A stretch of DNA of 64,000 bases from Pseudomonadota bacterium (lineage in GTDB: Bacteria > Pseudomonadota > Alphaproteobacteria > Rhizobiales > Hyphomicrobiaceae). Positions 28,129 through 36,525 of the stretch are shown piece after piece; positions within the stretch are counted from its first letter, which is position 1; every line of letters begins with the position of its first letter. The notes under the pieces are model-generated. The model did no database searches, was not told the DNA's origin, and was given only the letters and a program-made list of their open reading frames with translations. The stretch is taken from assembly GCA_023412805.1 (NCBI GenBank), contig JAEZRM010000145.1:28219-92218 (forward strand). Direction: 5' to 3'. The translations under genes were made by a program, and so were the position numbers.

Positions 28129-28926
28129 TCACTCGACTTTGAGGCCGAGCTCATTGGCTGCAGCAGTAATCTTTTCGGATGCCGCCGCATCGTCCTTGAA
28201 GATGTCGAGTGCTTTGCGCAGCGCGGTGGCGGCGACGTCCTTCTCACCGAGCACGACGCGAGAGCGCATGAGTCTGGTCCAGCCATCGGGATCGCGCGGA
28301 GAGCTGTCGAGGCGAGCAGCCAAGCCGTCGACCATCGACCGGATGGCTGTCTCGCGATCCTGCGGCGGCATGGCCTGGTAAGCGGCGACTTGCTCCGCAC
28401 TTGGTTCGCCGGGCGCCTTTTCTGCGGCCGCGGTTCGAGCAGGCGGCGCGGCCGCAGTGCTTTCGCTTTCGGCGGCCTTTGCCTTGGCTTCGTCGTATTC
28501 GAGCTTGAGTTCGAACGAGTTGGGATCGAGTGCGACGGCCTTCTCGTAAGCAGCGACGGCGTCCTTGTAGCGGCCGATGTGATAGTAGGACCACCCGAGT
28601 GTCCGCCAACCTTTGCCGTCTTTTGGTGCGCTCTTGAGGCGCGCCGCGAGACGATCGGCCATCGTGTTCACATCCGGCAGGAGCTTCCCGCCCGGGGGCG
28701 TCGCCGTATGGTCGGCACCATTCGACTGCGCATAGTCCTTCAGGCGAGCGAGCGTGGCATCACCCGATCCTGCGCGCGACGCGTCCGTAGAGATAGTCGA
28801 TGCTTTCAAATAGGAAGCCGCCGCACCGAGACCTGCTGCGAGCAGGCACACGGTCGCGGCTACGATCAGTATTCCGGCGCCACCTCGAAGGCCCTGGTCT
28901 TTCTCTGCTGTCGTATGACTGCTCAT
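28129..28926 (-). CDS. TPR protein, cytochrome c maturation (CcmI/NrfG)-like
   Basis: The 265-aa protein has one N-terminal membrane anchor (about residues 17-38) and then two TPR-like blocks facing the periplasm. The first reads GWRTLGWSYYHIGRYKDAVAAYEKAVALDPNS in pieces near residues 107-138; the second has DPDGWTRLMRSRVVLGEKDVAATALRKA near the C-terminus, with an Ala/Pro-rich linker between. This arrangement matches the C-terminal part of CcmI/CycH and NrfG, which present apocytochromes to heme lyase. Its place between multiheme cytochrome/barrel genes and hemA fits that role. CcmI itself has two N-terminal helices, so the assignment is by analogy. Confidence 0.75.
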   Translation of the reverse strand: MSSHTTAEKDQGLRGGAGILIVAATVCLLAAGLGAAASYLKASTISTDASRAGSGDATLARLKDYAQSNGADHTATPPGGKLLPDVNTMADRLAARLKSAPKDGKGWRTLGWSYYHIGRYKDAVAAYEKAVALDPNSFELKLEYDEAKAKAAESESTAAAPPARTAAAEKAPGEPSAEQVAAYQAMPPQDRETAIRSMVDGLAARLDSSPRDPDGWTRLMRSRVVLGEKDVAATALRKALDIFKDDAAASEKITAAANELGLKVE

Positions 28927-28978
28927 GATATGTCCTCGCATGGTTTCCGGTCGGGCCTCGGCTCTCATCCGCACTTCA

Positions 28979-30601
28979 TCAGAACTTCCGGCGAAGTTCC
29001 GTGCGGACGCCGAAGTTGTCCTCCCGGCCTTCGATGAACTGGTAGGTCGCATCCGCGCGCAGGATCCAGGAATGGTTGAGCGCGATCTGATAACGCACCC
29101 CCAGGCCGTACTGAGCTTCCTGGACGCTCGTGTCGGAGCTGCCGAAGGGCTGCACCATGGCCGCCTCGAAGACGAGCTGCTGATCCAGGTTGAAGAGATA
29201 CTGCAGGCCGATCGCGCCGCCCCAGGCATCCGCAGCCGTGTCGTTGAGCTTCGGGAAGCCGGTCAGCGCATCCGTCTCGAAGTTGATGCCGACGTTCTTC
29301 AGAATGCCCGCATTGAATCCGTCGACGAGAGGCTGCGGATTTCCGACACCCACGAAGAAGTTCGCATAGGGGATCAGCGTGCTCGGCAAGCGCGTGATCA
29401 GGCTGTTCTCCGAGATGATGGCAAAGCCGTCATCGTTCTCGCCATTGCCGAAGTTGGCGAACACGCGCGTCGAGTTCGACACGGTGTTAAGGTAGCGCCG
29501 TGAGTAGGCCGCTGTCAGGAAGTTCGTGTACTGGCCCGCACGCTCCCTTACGCCTTCGAGGAGGCCGTATCCGGCTTCGATGTATCCACCGAAGGCATCG
29601 ATAAAGGTCGTGATGCCGTAGATGTTGGCGTTGCGGTTGTTCGCGCCGAGGATGCCGGGATTGTCGACATTGTCGAATCCGGCAAACAGCGTGATGTCGA
29701 AGTTGGCAAGACCGAGCGCTGCGGAATTCTTCGCAGGGATGCTCACCGCGCCACCGAGGATTGCGTCGTTCGCCCAGATGCCGTTCTGAAGGAACAGCGG
29801 GAAAAGGCCGAACGTGAAAGGCAGATCGAACCCGGCCTGCTTGCCGGAAAGACCTGAATAGATGGAGCCGAGATCGCCCTCGAAGAAGAGCGTTTGCGGG
29901 TTGAGGTCGAACTCACCGGTGAGCCTGCCATCGCCATCGCCGCCCGGGAACTCGAAACGAGTGAAGCGATTGTTCCGCTGTAGCGGCGTGAAGAAGGCGT
30001 GTATGCGCTCGGTGCCAGTGATCTTGAAGTCGACGTCGATATTCACGCGCGTCGCGATCTGGCCGACATCCCTGCCGTTGTTCCTGTTGAATGCGACGGC
30101 CGTCCGCCAGTCGCCGTAGACGGAGAGGCCCGGCATCAGCGGATTCAACGCGCCGAGAAGAGTGTTGCTGTCTTCATACGCACCCGACGTGTACTGCTGG
30201 CGGCCAAGCTCCAGTATCGGGCGTGGCGTTTCGACATCAATCTTCGCGCCATAGATATCGACGTTGGACTTCGAGTCGTACTTGGCTTCGTACTGCGGGT
30301 CGGAGCGAAAGAGTTTGTCCGTGGCATCCTTGCTGCCGATCTTACGCACTTCGGTGACTTTGTTGCCACCTTCCGACTTGGCGGCTGCACCCACATAATG
30401 TGGCCGCTGATACTCAGAGGGAAACAGCGACCAGCCGCCGGGCCAGAGCGTGCTCAACCAACTCTCCGACTGTCCGTCGGCACCTTGCGCTGCGGCGGGC
30501 GCAGCACTTGCAACTGACATTGCGAACGAGGCACCGGCAATCAGCGCGATGGTAGCGGTCGTTCTTCTGGCGCGGCATACAAAGCTGCCAATACAAGTCA
30601 T
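28979..30601 (-). CDS. Outer-membrane beta-barrel protein of the cytochrome cluster (540 aa)
   Basis: The protein has an N-terminal signal peptide ending near APAAAQG and a mature part of alternating strands rich in aromatic girdle residues. Examples are VYGDWRTAVAFNRN, RIHAFFTPLQRNNRF, GGYIEAGYGLLEG, AYSRRYLNTV and the last strand GVRTELRRKF ending in Phe. It has no CxxCH motif. Size suggests a barrel of more than 16 strands. Lying between a multiheme cytochrome and a heme-maturation gene, it could be the porin part of a porin-cytochrome conduit, like MtrB/PioB in role but not obviously in sequence. An ordinary porin is the alternative. Confidence 0.75.
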   Translation of the reverse strand: MTCIGSFVCRARRTTATIALIAGASFAMSVASAAPAAAQGADGQSESWLSTLWPGGWSLFPSEYQRPHYVGAAAKSEGGNKVTEVRKIGSKDATDKLFRSDPQYEAKYDSKSNVDIYGAKIDVETPRPILELGRQQYTSGAYEDSNTLLGALNPLMPGLSVYGDWRTAVAFNRNNGRDVGQIATRVNIDVDFKITGTERIHAFFTPLQRNNRFTRFEFPGGDGDGRLTGEFDLNPQTLFFEGDLGSIYSGLSGKQAGFDLPFTFGLFPLFLQNGIWANDAILGGAVSIPAKNSAALGLANFDITLFAGFDNVDNPGILGANNRNANIYGITTFIDAFGGYIEAGYGLLEGVRERAGQYTNFLTAAYSRRYLNTVSNSTRVFANFGNGENDDGFAIISENSLITRLPSTLIPYANFFVGVGNPQPLVDGFNAGILKNVGINFETDALTGFPKLNDTAADAWGGAIGLQYLFNLDQQLVFEAAMVQPFGSSDTSVQEAQYGLGVRYQIALNHSWILRADATYQFIEGREDNFGVRTELRRKF

Positions 30602-30642
30602 ATCAAATTCCAATGTCGAATGGCTGATGTGCGGGGTGAGGA

Positions 30643-30675
30643 GGGGCCCGCTTGCTCGCACCCGGTGCGGGCCCC
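30643..30675 (-). other. Stem-loop between pentaheme cytochrome and barrel genes
   Basis: GGGGCCCGC (30643-30651) pairs perfectly with GCGGGCCCC (30667-30675) across a 15-base loop. It lies in the 100-bp gap inside the leftward operon. No U-run follows on the minus strand, so it is more likely an mRNA-stability or processing element than a terminator. Confidence 0.45.
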
Positions 30676-30701
30676 AATCCAAAACCCTCGGCGATCCGGA
30701 T

Positions 30702-32702
30702 CTAGCGCTTGACTTCGAGCTGCACCGTTGAAGCTTTGAAGCTCAACATTCGCTCATTCATGCGCCGTTCCATTTCCTTCGTCGCGCCGACGAAGCGCAT
30801 GAAGTAGATCGGCTCGGCTCGGCTTCGCAATCTGAAGGCGAGGCGATAGTTGCCCGGCTTCGTAATGAGGTTGCCCGGCACGCGGTACTTCGCGAGCCTC
30901 TCGCCGAGAGGCGGCAACGAGCGGTTCTCCATGCGCACCAGCGGCGGATGATTGAGAACCTTCGTCGGGACCTGCGGCGGGCGAAGTTGTGGCAATGGAT
31001 CAACGTCGAAGTTCACGGGCAAGTACATCTCGCGGTCCGTGCCCTTGACGTTGGTGGTCAGGAACTTCGTCTGGAAGTTCACGAGCTGCTGGTCGATCTT
31101 GATGCGACCGGCTGCAACATCCAGGCTGTGCAGATCAGCGACGTCGCCGTTGCTGTCGACATAGCCGGATTCCCAGACGTTCTGTCCATCGGGATCGATG
31201 AGGGCGACGTTCACCCAGAGCTGGGGCTGCGCACCGAGCGATCCTGAAGGAAGATTGTGTCCCGAGTTGAGGTTCTTGATCTTGTAGGAGAACGCCAGCT
31301 CCCTCCCAACTCTCGGCTCGCGGTCGATGTAAGGGCCGCCGACCTCGGCACCGTTTTCCATGACCTGCCGCCTGACTTCGTCGCGCTCATCGAGCTTGCG
31401 AATGTTCTCCTCGATGATCTGGCGGGCATCCTCGCGGTCGAGCGCATCGGCCCAACGCTTCGGGAAGGTCACCTTCACTTTGTTGGCCGCTACTTTGTCT
31501 TCAAACTCGGCGGTTCCCCATCCGGCGCGCCAGTCAAACTCGAGCCAGTCCTTCATGGTAAAGGTCTGGGCTTTCGGGTTATGCGGAAACACACCCGGAT
31601 GCGCGATCGAGTAGCCTGGACCGATGAAGCGGTGATTGGAGTGCTTGCGTCCCGGATTGATCTCCTTGCCGCCGACAATGGCCGAGGGTGCGGTCGCATA
31701 GCCTTCAGGCTTCCCGGGCACCTTTCCCATGTGGCAGTCCTGGCAGGTGACGCCTTCCTTCCGTGCCGGGCTGTCGCGATACTGATCCCATACGATCTCG
31801 AGCTTGATGCCGAGATTGACGGCGACCTGGTGACAGCTGACGCAAAACTCCGACTTGCCGAGCTGCGGGTTCGTCATCATGCCGTTGTGAATGCTCGTGC
31901 CGCGTCCGTCCTTGCTCGTCTTGACGGAATAGGTCTCCTTGTTCGCGATGATATCCTTGATGACGCTCTTCTCGCCGGTGCCATAGACGGGATCGAAGAT
32001 CTTGCCCGGCTGGACGTGACGTTCGCCATCGACCTTGCCGTACTGTTCACTGACGCGGTGGCAGGTGATACAGGTCACGCCCTCGCGGGAAATCGCGGCG
32101 CGCTCCCAGAGCGGCGTGTCGCGCTTCTCTCCGAGTTGCGTTCCGACCTGCGCATGACAGCGCACGCAGAAGGTGCCGACTGTACCTTGCGTCAGCTCCG
32201 TAAACTTCTGCTCGAAGGCGTGGAACATCGGCGAGATCGATGCGTAGGCGTGCTGCGACGATGCCCACTCCTCGTAAATCTCCTTATGACATTCGCCGCA
32301 TTGTGCTGCTGTGGGGTAGAGAGACAAGGTCTCCTCGTCGACGACGGGTATCGGAGAGGCCTTGTCCTTGGTGCCCTTTGCGATGGCTCCGAAGACCGAC
32401 ATCTGCCCTTTGCCGTACGAGCCTGCGCCGGCCGACACATTCTGCCCCCCGGCAGATGCGCCGCCTTTGGCTCTCTTCTGCTCGTCTTCCTTGATCAGGG
32501 CTTCGAGCTTGGATTTGGCGTCGGCTTCACCAGCCTGGGCAAGGATCAGTCTCTGCTCGGACTGCACGCTCTCGGCTCGCACGGCATCGCCGGACTCCGC
32601 GGCGGCCTTCTGACTGAGGAACGCTGTTTGGCTCAGGATGGCGCCTGCAAAAGCGCATGAAATCATCGATGCGCCGGATAATAGCGTCAACGCGGTACGC
32701 AT
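30702..32702 (-). CDS. Pentaheme c-type cytochrome, c554-like, with C-terminal beta domain
   Basis: The 666-aa exported protein has a signal-like N-terminus (residues 1-35) and five heme-binding CxxCH motifs: 135-139 CGECH, 179-183 CVRCH, 211-215 CITCH, 287-291 CVSCH and 320-324 CQDCH. The heme region resembles the cytochrome c554/hydroxylamine-oxidoreductase-like fold, with spare histidines (for example HSNHRF, IAHPGVFPHN) as distal ligands. From about residue 450 a heme-free region with beta-strand character follows (FSYKIKNLNSGHNLPSG). It is the first gene of the leftward arm. Its role is inferred as a periplasmic or outer-membrane-associated electron carrier or oxidoreductase; substrate unknown. 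Confidence 0.88.
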   Translation of the reverse strand: MRTALTLLSGASMISCAFAGAILSQTAFLSQKAAAESGDAVRAESVQSEQRLILAQAGEADAKSKLEALIKEDEQKRAKGGASAGGQNVSAGAGSYGKGQMSVFGAIAKGTKDKASPIPVVDEETLSLYPTAAQCGECHKEIYEEWASSQHAYASISPMFHAFEQKFTELTQGTVGTFCVRCHAQVGTQLGEKRDTPLWERAAISREGVTCITCHRVSEQYGKVDGERHVQPGKIFDPVYGTGEKSVIKDIIANKETYSVKTSKDGRGTSIHNGMMTNPQLGKSEFCVSCHQVAVNLGIKLEIVWDQYRDSPARKEGVTCQDCHMGKVPGKPEGYATAPSAIVGGKEINPGRKHSNHRFIGPGYSIAHPGVFPHNPKAQTFTMKDWLEFDWRAGWGTAEFEDKVAANKVKVTFPKRWADALDREDARQIIEENIRKLDERDEVRRQVMENGAEVGGPYIDREPRVGRELAFSYKIKNLNSGHNLPSGSLGAQPQLWVNVALIDPDGQNVWESGYVDSNGDVADLHSLDVAAGRIKIDQQLVNFQTKFLTTNVKGTDREMYLPVNFDVDPLPQLRPPQVPTKVLNHPPLVRMENRSLPPLGERLAKYRVPGNLITKPGNYRLAFRLRSRAEPIYFMRFVGATKEMERRMNERMLSFKASTVQLEVKR

Positions 32703-33409
32703 TACTCTATCCCCCGTAGATCTATCCCATTCCCCCTAGGTTTCAGGGCGGCATTCCGATTTATGTTTTCTAGTTGAGCAGCATTCGGCTGCGGTGCGGT
32801 TTTGCCAGACTGAAGATGAATGAACCTATTAATAGAAAGGGGCGTGAAGGGGTCACATCCAGAGCGAAACAATGGCAAGAATCGGCAAAACTTGCGTCAA
32901 ATGCTCGAATGGAGTTTTCACGAGTGGCGATACATTGAAATAATCGCCCAGGCAATAAGTCGAATTTGTCATGATCATTTAGGTCGGAAAAAGCATTACA
33001 GATTATGTCAATGTGCTCACGCACCGCAGGGTCTGCCCCCGATCTACTCAGCAATATGCCAATTTATCGGGCGGCCTATGTCGGCGGGCCGCTTTGGAAT
33101 GACGCGGCGTATTTGCTGCTATTTCCCATGCGTGCCCTTTCTGATTTCGCCCGAAAAGTGTCAACGGCTCGCCACCTGTAACCATCAAACGGTCATTGTC
33201 TGAACACGATGCAGGGGTGGATTAATGGCGACGGTCGAGGGGGATTAGGTGTCGATCGATATGAATAAATAGCGATCGGCGATCTTCTCTCTTTCCGCGG
33301 TGTCGTTGAGATTCAACTCCACGGCGCGAGCATCCTACGAAGCGTAGTGACGGCGGTGTTTTAGGTGCCGACCGTAAGGTTAGTAATCGAGTCCTTCCGG
33401 GAAAAGTCT
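32703..33409. other. 707-bp divergent regulatory region of the multiheme cluster
   Basis: This gap between the leftward and rightward cytochrome arms is visibly richer in A and T than its neighbours, especially about 32755-33000 and 33225-33310. Open frames of up to 127 codons occur but have no family similarity, poor starts and mixed composition, so I call none. GTTGA-GAT-TCAAC at 33305-33317 is a short inverted repeat that could be an operator; it does not match the FNR/FixK spacing. Promoters for both arms must lie here. Confidence 0.6.
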
Positions 33410-34522
33410 ATGTCGGGAAACTGCGAGATCACGGTCAACGGCACCACCTTCAGGGCGCGCCGCGGCGAGCTCCTGTTGGACGCGGCGCTCAACAACGGCG
33501 TGGATCTGCCGTACGACTGTCGATCGGGTCATTGCGGCACGTGCTGTGTGCGATTGGTATCGGGTGAGGTGCGAGGCGGCGAAGGTGCCGAGCCCGGCAT
33601 CGTCCATGCCTGCCAATGCCGCGTCGTTGGCGATGCTGTTCTGGAGAAGGAACAGTCGAGCATTCGCAGTGTCGAAGGTGTGCTGAGTTCACTGCGCCCC
33701 CTGTCATCCGATGTGATCGAAGTGGGCATCAGGACAGACCGCGCGCTGCCTTATCTTGCGGGCCAGTATGCGCAGGTGCGCTTCAGAGGCTATCCGAGCA
33801 GACCATTCAGCATCACGCACCCATTGCATGCAAATCCCGATAGTCAATCGGTGTGGTTTCATGTGCGGCGCATGAAAGGCGGCCGTGTCACGTCCGCACT
33901 CGGCAGGCGCATCAAGCCGGGCCATCGTGTGAAGCTGATCGGTCCTTATGGCTCCGCGCATTTCCGGCCTAATCTCGACGGACGGCTGATACTCATCGCC
34001 ACCAACACGGGGTTTGCGCCGATATGGTCGATCGCCGTCGCGGCACTGCGAGAAAACCCCTCGCGGATGATGATGATCATCGCGGGTGGTCGCACGCTCG
34101 AGTCCCTCTACATGGTGCCCGCTCTCGCGCGGCTGGCTCGCTTTCCAAACGTCCTGATCATGCCTGTTTGCAGCACGCCGCAGAGCGTAACCGATGCGGT
34201 GAAGCTGGGCCGACCGACTGACTATCTACCCCGCCTGCTGCCCAGCGACGTTCTCTTCGTTTGCGGGGCGCCGGGGATGGTCGATGCCATCAAATCTGTC
34301 GCAGCGCGCGCCGGCGCGGTCTGCTACGCCGACCCGTTCCTGCCGAGCACCGACGACACGATCGAGGAGGGTGTGCTGACGCGGGCCATGGGGTGGCTTT
34401 CCGTGCCCTCCATCCAGCAGATCGGCCAACTCACGATCGATCGCTCACAAGATCGGCGTGAGCCGTCGATGCGCGCATCCAGGATGGCTGAAACAAGGGT
34501 GAGAAGTCATTTTCGTTCGTAA
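33410..34522 (+). CDS. 2Fe-2S / FAD / NAD(P) oxidoreductase (phenol hydroxylase reductase-like)
   Basis: The 370-aa protein has a plant-type 2Fe-2S ferredoxin domain at the N-terminus with cysteines 37, 42, 45 and 68 (CRSGHCGTC and HACQC). A ferredoxin-NADP reductase module follows: FAD motif RPFSITHP, pyridine-nucleotide motif IATNTGFAPIWSI and the C-terminal VFVCGAPGMVDA. Such proteins move electrons from NAD(P)H via FAD to the FeS cluster and a partner. The tail of about 60 residues is extra. An ATG 15 codons upstream is possible. It lies 7 bp before a tetraheme cytochrome, so the partner may be a cytochrome system rather than an oxygenase; no oxygenase is nearby. Confidence 0.88.
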   Translation: MSGNCEITVNGTTFRARRGELLLDAALNNGVDLPYDCRSGHCGTCCVRLVSGEVRGGEGAEPGIVHACQCRVVGDAVLEKEQSSIRSVEGVLSSLRPLSSDVIEVGIRTDRALPYLAGQYAQVRFRGYPSRPFSITHPLHANPDSQSVWFHVRRMKGGRVTSALGRRIKPGHRVKLIGPYGSAHFRPNLDGRLILIATNTGFAPIWSIAVAALRENPSRMMMIIAGGRTLESLYMVPALARLARFPNVLIMPVCSTPQSVTDAVKLGRPTDYLPRLLPSDVLFVCGAPGMVDAIKSVAARAGAVCYADPFLPSTDDTIEEGVLTRAMGWLSVPSIQQIGQLTIDRSQDRREPSMRASRMAETRVRSHFRS

Positions 34523-34529
34523 GGGGTAT

Positions 34530-35576
34530 ATGTATCGATCGATGGCACTCAAGGCCGGGGGCTTTCCCCGGTCTTTGCTGGTTTGCGCCTGCGGTTTGTT
34601 GACGATCCTCGTTTTCGCGTCGGGCAGCACGATTGCATCCGATGGAGCCAAGATCGTCGGCCCGAATGCCTGCGCCGAATGTCACAAGCAGGAGGCCGAG
34701 GCTTGGAAGGGCTCGCACCATTTCAAGACCTTTCGCGAGATGCCGCGTCGCAAGGAAGCCAATCAGATCGCGGAGAAGATGGGCGTCCAGCGCATCAGAT
34801 CAGAGGGCATCTGCCTCGGCTGCCACTACACGGTGCAGCAGAAGGACAACAGCAAGCAACCCGTTGCCGGAATCTCCTGCGAGTCATGCCATAGCGCCGG
34901 CGAGGATTGGATCAAAGTCCACAGTCAGTTCAGCGGCAAGACCGAGAAGACGGAGACGAAGGCGGAAAAGGATGCGCGCCTGAAGCTCGCCGACAGCAAG
35001 GGAATGATCAGGCCGTCCGCGATCTATCAAATGACCAAGAATTGCTACAGCTGCCATGTCGTGCCGCAAGAGGACCTGGTGAACAAAGGCGGGCATCCCG
35101 CGGGCAGCGCGTTCGAGATGGTGTCCTGGTCACAGGGCGAAGTGCGCCACAACACCTGGCACTCCAAGGGCAAGGAGAATGTGCAGGCGAACGCGGCGCG
35201 CAAGCGTATGCTCTATCTCGTTGGGCTCGGCGTCGAGCTCGAGACGGCGCTCCGCGCTGTCGGAAAGTCGACCGTCCGGCGCATTTACGCGTTCGCGATG
35301 GCCAAGCGCGCCGACAACGCACGCAAGCAGCTCGCCGCCGCAGCGAAAGCGGCGCCGGGCGTTCCCGAGATCGCAAAGCTCGTCGAGTACGGGCATTCGG
35401 CCGGACTGAAGTTGAACAACGAGCGTTATCTGGCTGCTGCCGCCGATGGCGTTGCAAAAACGTTGGCGACCATCTCCGAGAAGTACGACGGCAGCACCCT
35501 GGCTGGGCTCGATAGCCTCATACCCGGATCGGACAAGTTCAAGGGCAAGGCACAATCACCCGGCGCATCGAACTGA
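34530..35576 (+). CDS. Tetraheme c-type cytochrome, c554-like
   Basis: The 348-aa protein has an N-terminal hydrophobic signal or anchor (about residues 14-36) and four CxxCH sites: 48-52 CAECH, 95-99 CLGCH, 117-121 CESCH and 172-176 CYSCH. Spacing and the GPNACAECHKQEAEAWKGSHH start are typical of the cytochrome c554 family, known in Nitrosomonas as the electron acceptor of hydroxylamine oxidoreductase. After residue 230 a heme-free, helical, Ala/Lys-rich C-terminus follows. AAGGGG precedes the ATG. It is second in the rightward operon and probably carries electrons in the periplasm between the membrane b-type subunit and other hemes. Confidence 0.9.
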   Translation: MYRSMALKAGGFPRSLLVCACGLLTILVFASGSTIASDGAKIVGPNACAECHKQEAEAWKGSHHFKTFREMPRRKEANQIAEKMGVQRIRSEGICLGCHYTVQQKDNSKQPVAGISCESCHSAGEDWIKVHSQFSGKTEKTETKAEKDARLKLADSKGMIRPSAIYQMTKNCYSCHVVPQEDLVNKGGHPAGSAFEMVSWSQGEVRHNTWHSKGKENVQANAARKRMLYLVGLGVELETALRAVGKSTVRRIYAFAMAKRADNARKQLAAAAKAAPGVPEIAKLVEYGHSAGLKLNNERYLAAAADGVAKTLATISEKYDGSTLAGLDSLIPGSDKFKGKAQSPGASN

Positions 35577-35652
35577 TGCGGATCGCCGAGCAGTGCGTTG
35601 AGTTTACGGTTGAGGAGAGTGGCGCCACGATGGGTGTTCGCGGGGGATCGCC

Positions 35653-36525
35653 ATGAGAGCCGCGGCGCGGCGCGCGTCCGACGGTACGATCGGCATTCGT
35701 ACAGCCCAGGGGCTGATCATCGCGCTGATTTCCGGCGGATTGTTTTGGCTCGTCTGGATCTATGGCAATGGACTTCGTGACCCGCGCTATCTCGACGGCT
35801 GGATTCTGGCCGGTGGCACGGGGCTTCAGATCTATTTTCACGTGGCCATCAAGCGCGGCAGCCTTTCGCCGAGCGCGGCCATGCGCTGGCGGAAGATCCA
35901 TCTGTTCGTCGGCTACCTGCTGATTGCCGCGTTCCTCTCGCATTGCGAGTTCTCGCTGCCCGATACCGGCTTCGAGTGGGCCTTGTGGACGGGCTTCGTG
36001 CTCGTGACATTGAGCGGCATTCTCGGCACTTACCTGGCGTGGGCGCTGAAGGCGCGGCACGGGCTCGACGAGAGCCTTGGGCTCGATCGTATCCCGGCGC
36101 GTTGCGCCGAACTCGCGGAAGAGGTTCACGCTATTGTCGCCGATAGCGATCCGGCGCCTACGTTGTTCGCCTTGCCTGCGCCCCCCCATGATGCCTGGAT
36201 CATGGACCTCTATACGATGCACCTGGAGAACTATTTCGAGGGTCCGCGGAATTCCATGGCCCATCTCATCGGCTCCAAACGCCCGCTCAAGCGCCTGACC
36301 GACGAGATCGAGAGCCTGTCCCGCTACGTCGACCCGCAGAGCCAGGAGAAACTCGCGGCCATTAGAAATCTGGTGATCGAGAAGGATCGGCTCGATTTCG
36401 CGCGCGTTTATCTCGGCCTCTCGAAGGGCTGGCTGTTCGTGCACGTGCCCGTCACCTATAGCCTGATCGTGCTGACAGTCCTGCACATCCTTATCGTATA
36501 CGCCTTCTCGTCGGGGCCTTTGTGA
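35653..36525 (+). CDS. Membrane protein, putative di-heme cytochrome b
   Basis: The 290-aa protein has hydrophobic segments near residues 18-38, 48-64, 82-100, 108-131 and 261-284. Two of them contain histidines exactly 14 apart: His83/His97 and His264/His278. This is the pattern by which two helices hold two stacked b hemes in quinol-cytochrome c oxidoreductases and similar di-heme b subunits. A soluble loop of about 130 residues joins helices 4 and 5. I know no named family. Located between tetraheme and decaheme cytochrome genes, it may exchange electrons between quinones and the periplasmic hemes. Its stop overlaps the decaheme ATG. Confidence 0.78.
   Translation: MRAAARRASDGTIGIRTAQGLIIALISGGLFWLVWIYGNGLRDPRYLDGWILAGGTGLQIYFHVAIKRGSLSPSAAMRWRKIHLFVGYLLIAAFLSHCEFSLPDTGFEWALWTGFVLVTLSGILGTYLAWALKARHGLDESLGLDRIPARCAELAEEVHAIVADSDPAPTLFALPAPPHDAWIMDLYTMHLENYFEGPRNSMAHLIGSKRPLKRLTDEIESLSRYVDPQSQEKLAAIRNLVIEKDRLDFARVYLGLSKGWLFVHVPVTYSLIVLTVLHILIVYAFSSGPL

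Noticed and set aside
31257..32660. 467-codon plus-strand frame over the pentaheme gene
   Set aside because: Antisense shadow; the minus strand has five CxxCH motifs and a signal sequence.
32820..33203. 127-codon frame in the divergent spacer
   Set aside because: No family, no good ribosome site, odd amino-acid composition; treated as noncoding.
33305..33317. GTTGA-GAT-TCAAC as an FNR/FixK box
   Set aside because: The half-site spacing is three bases, not the six between TTGA and TCAA needed for FNR/FixK; kept only as a generic palindrome.
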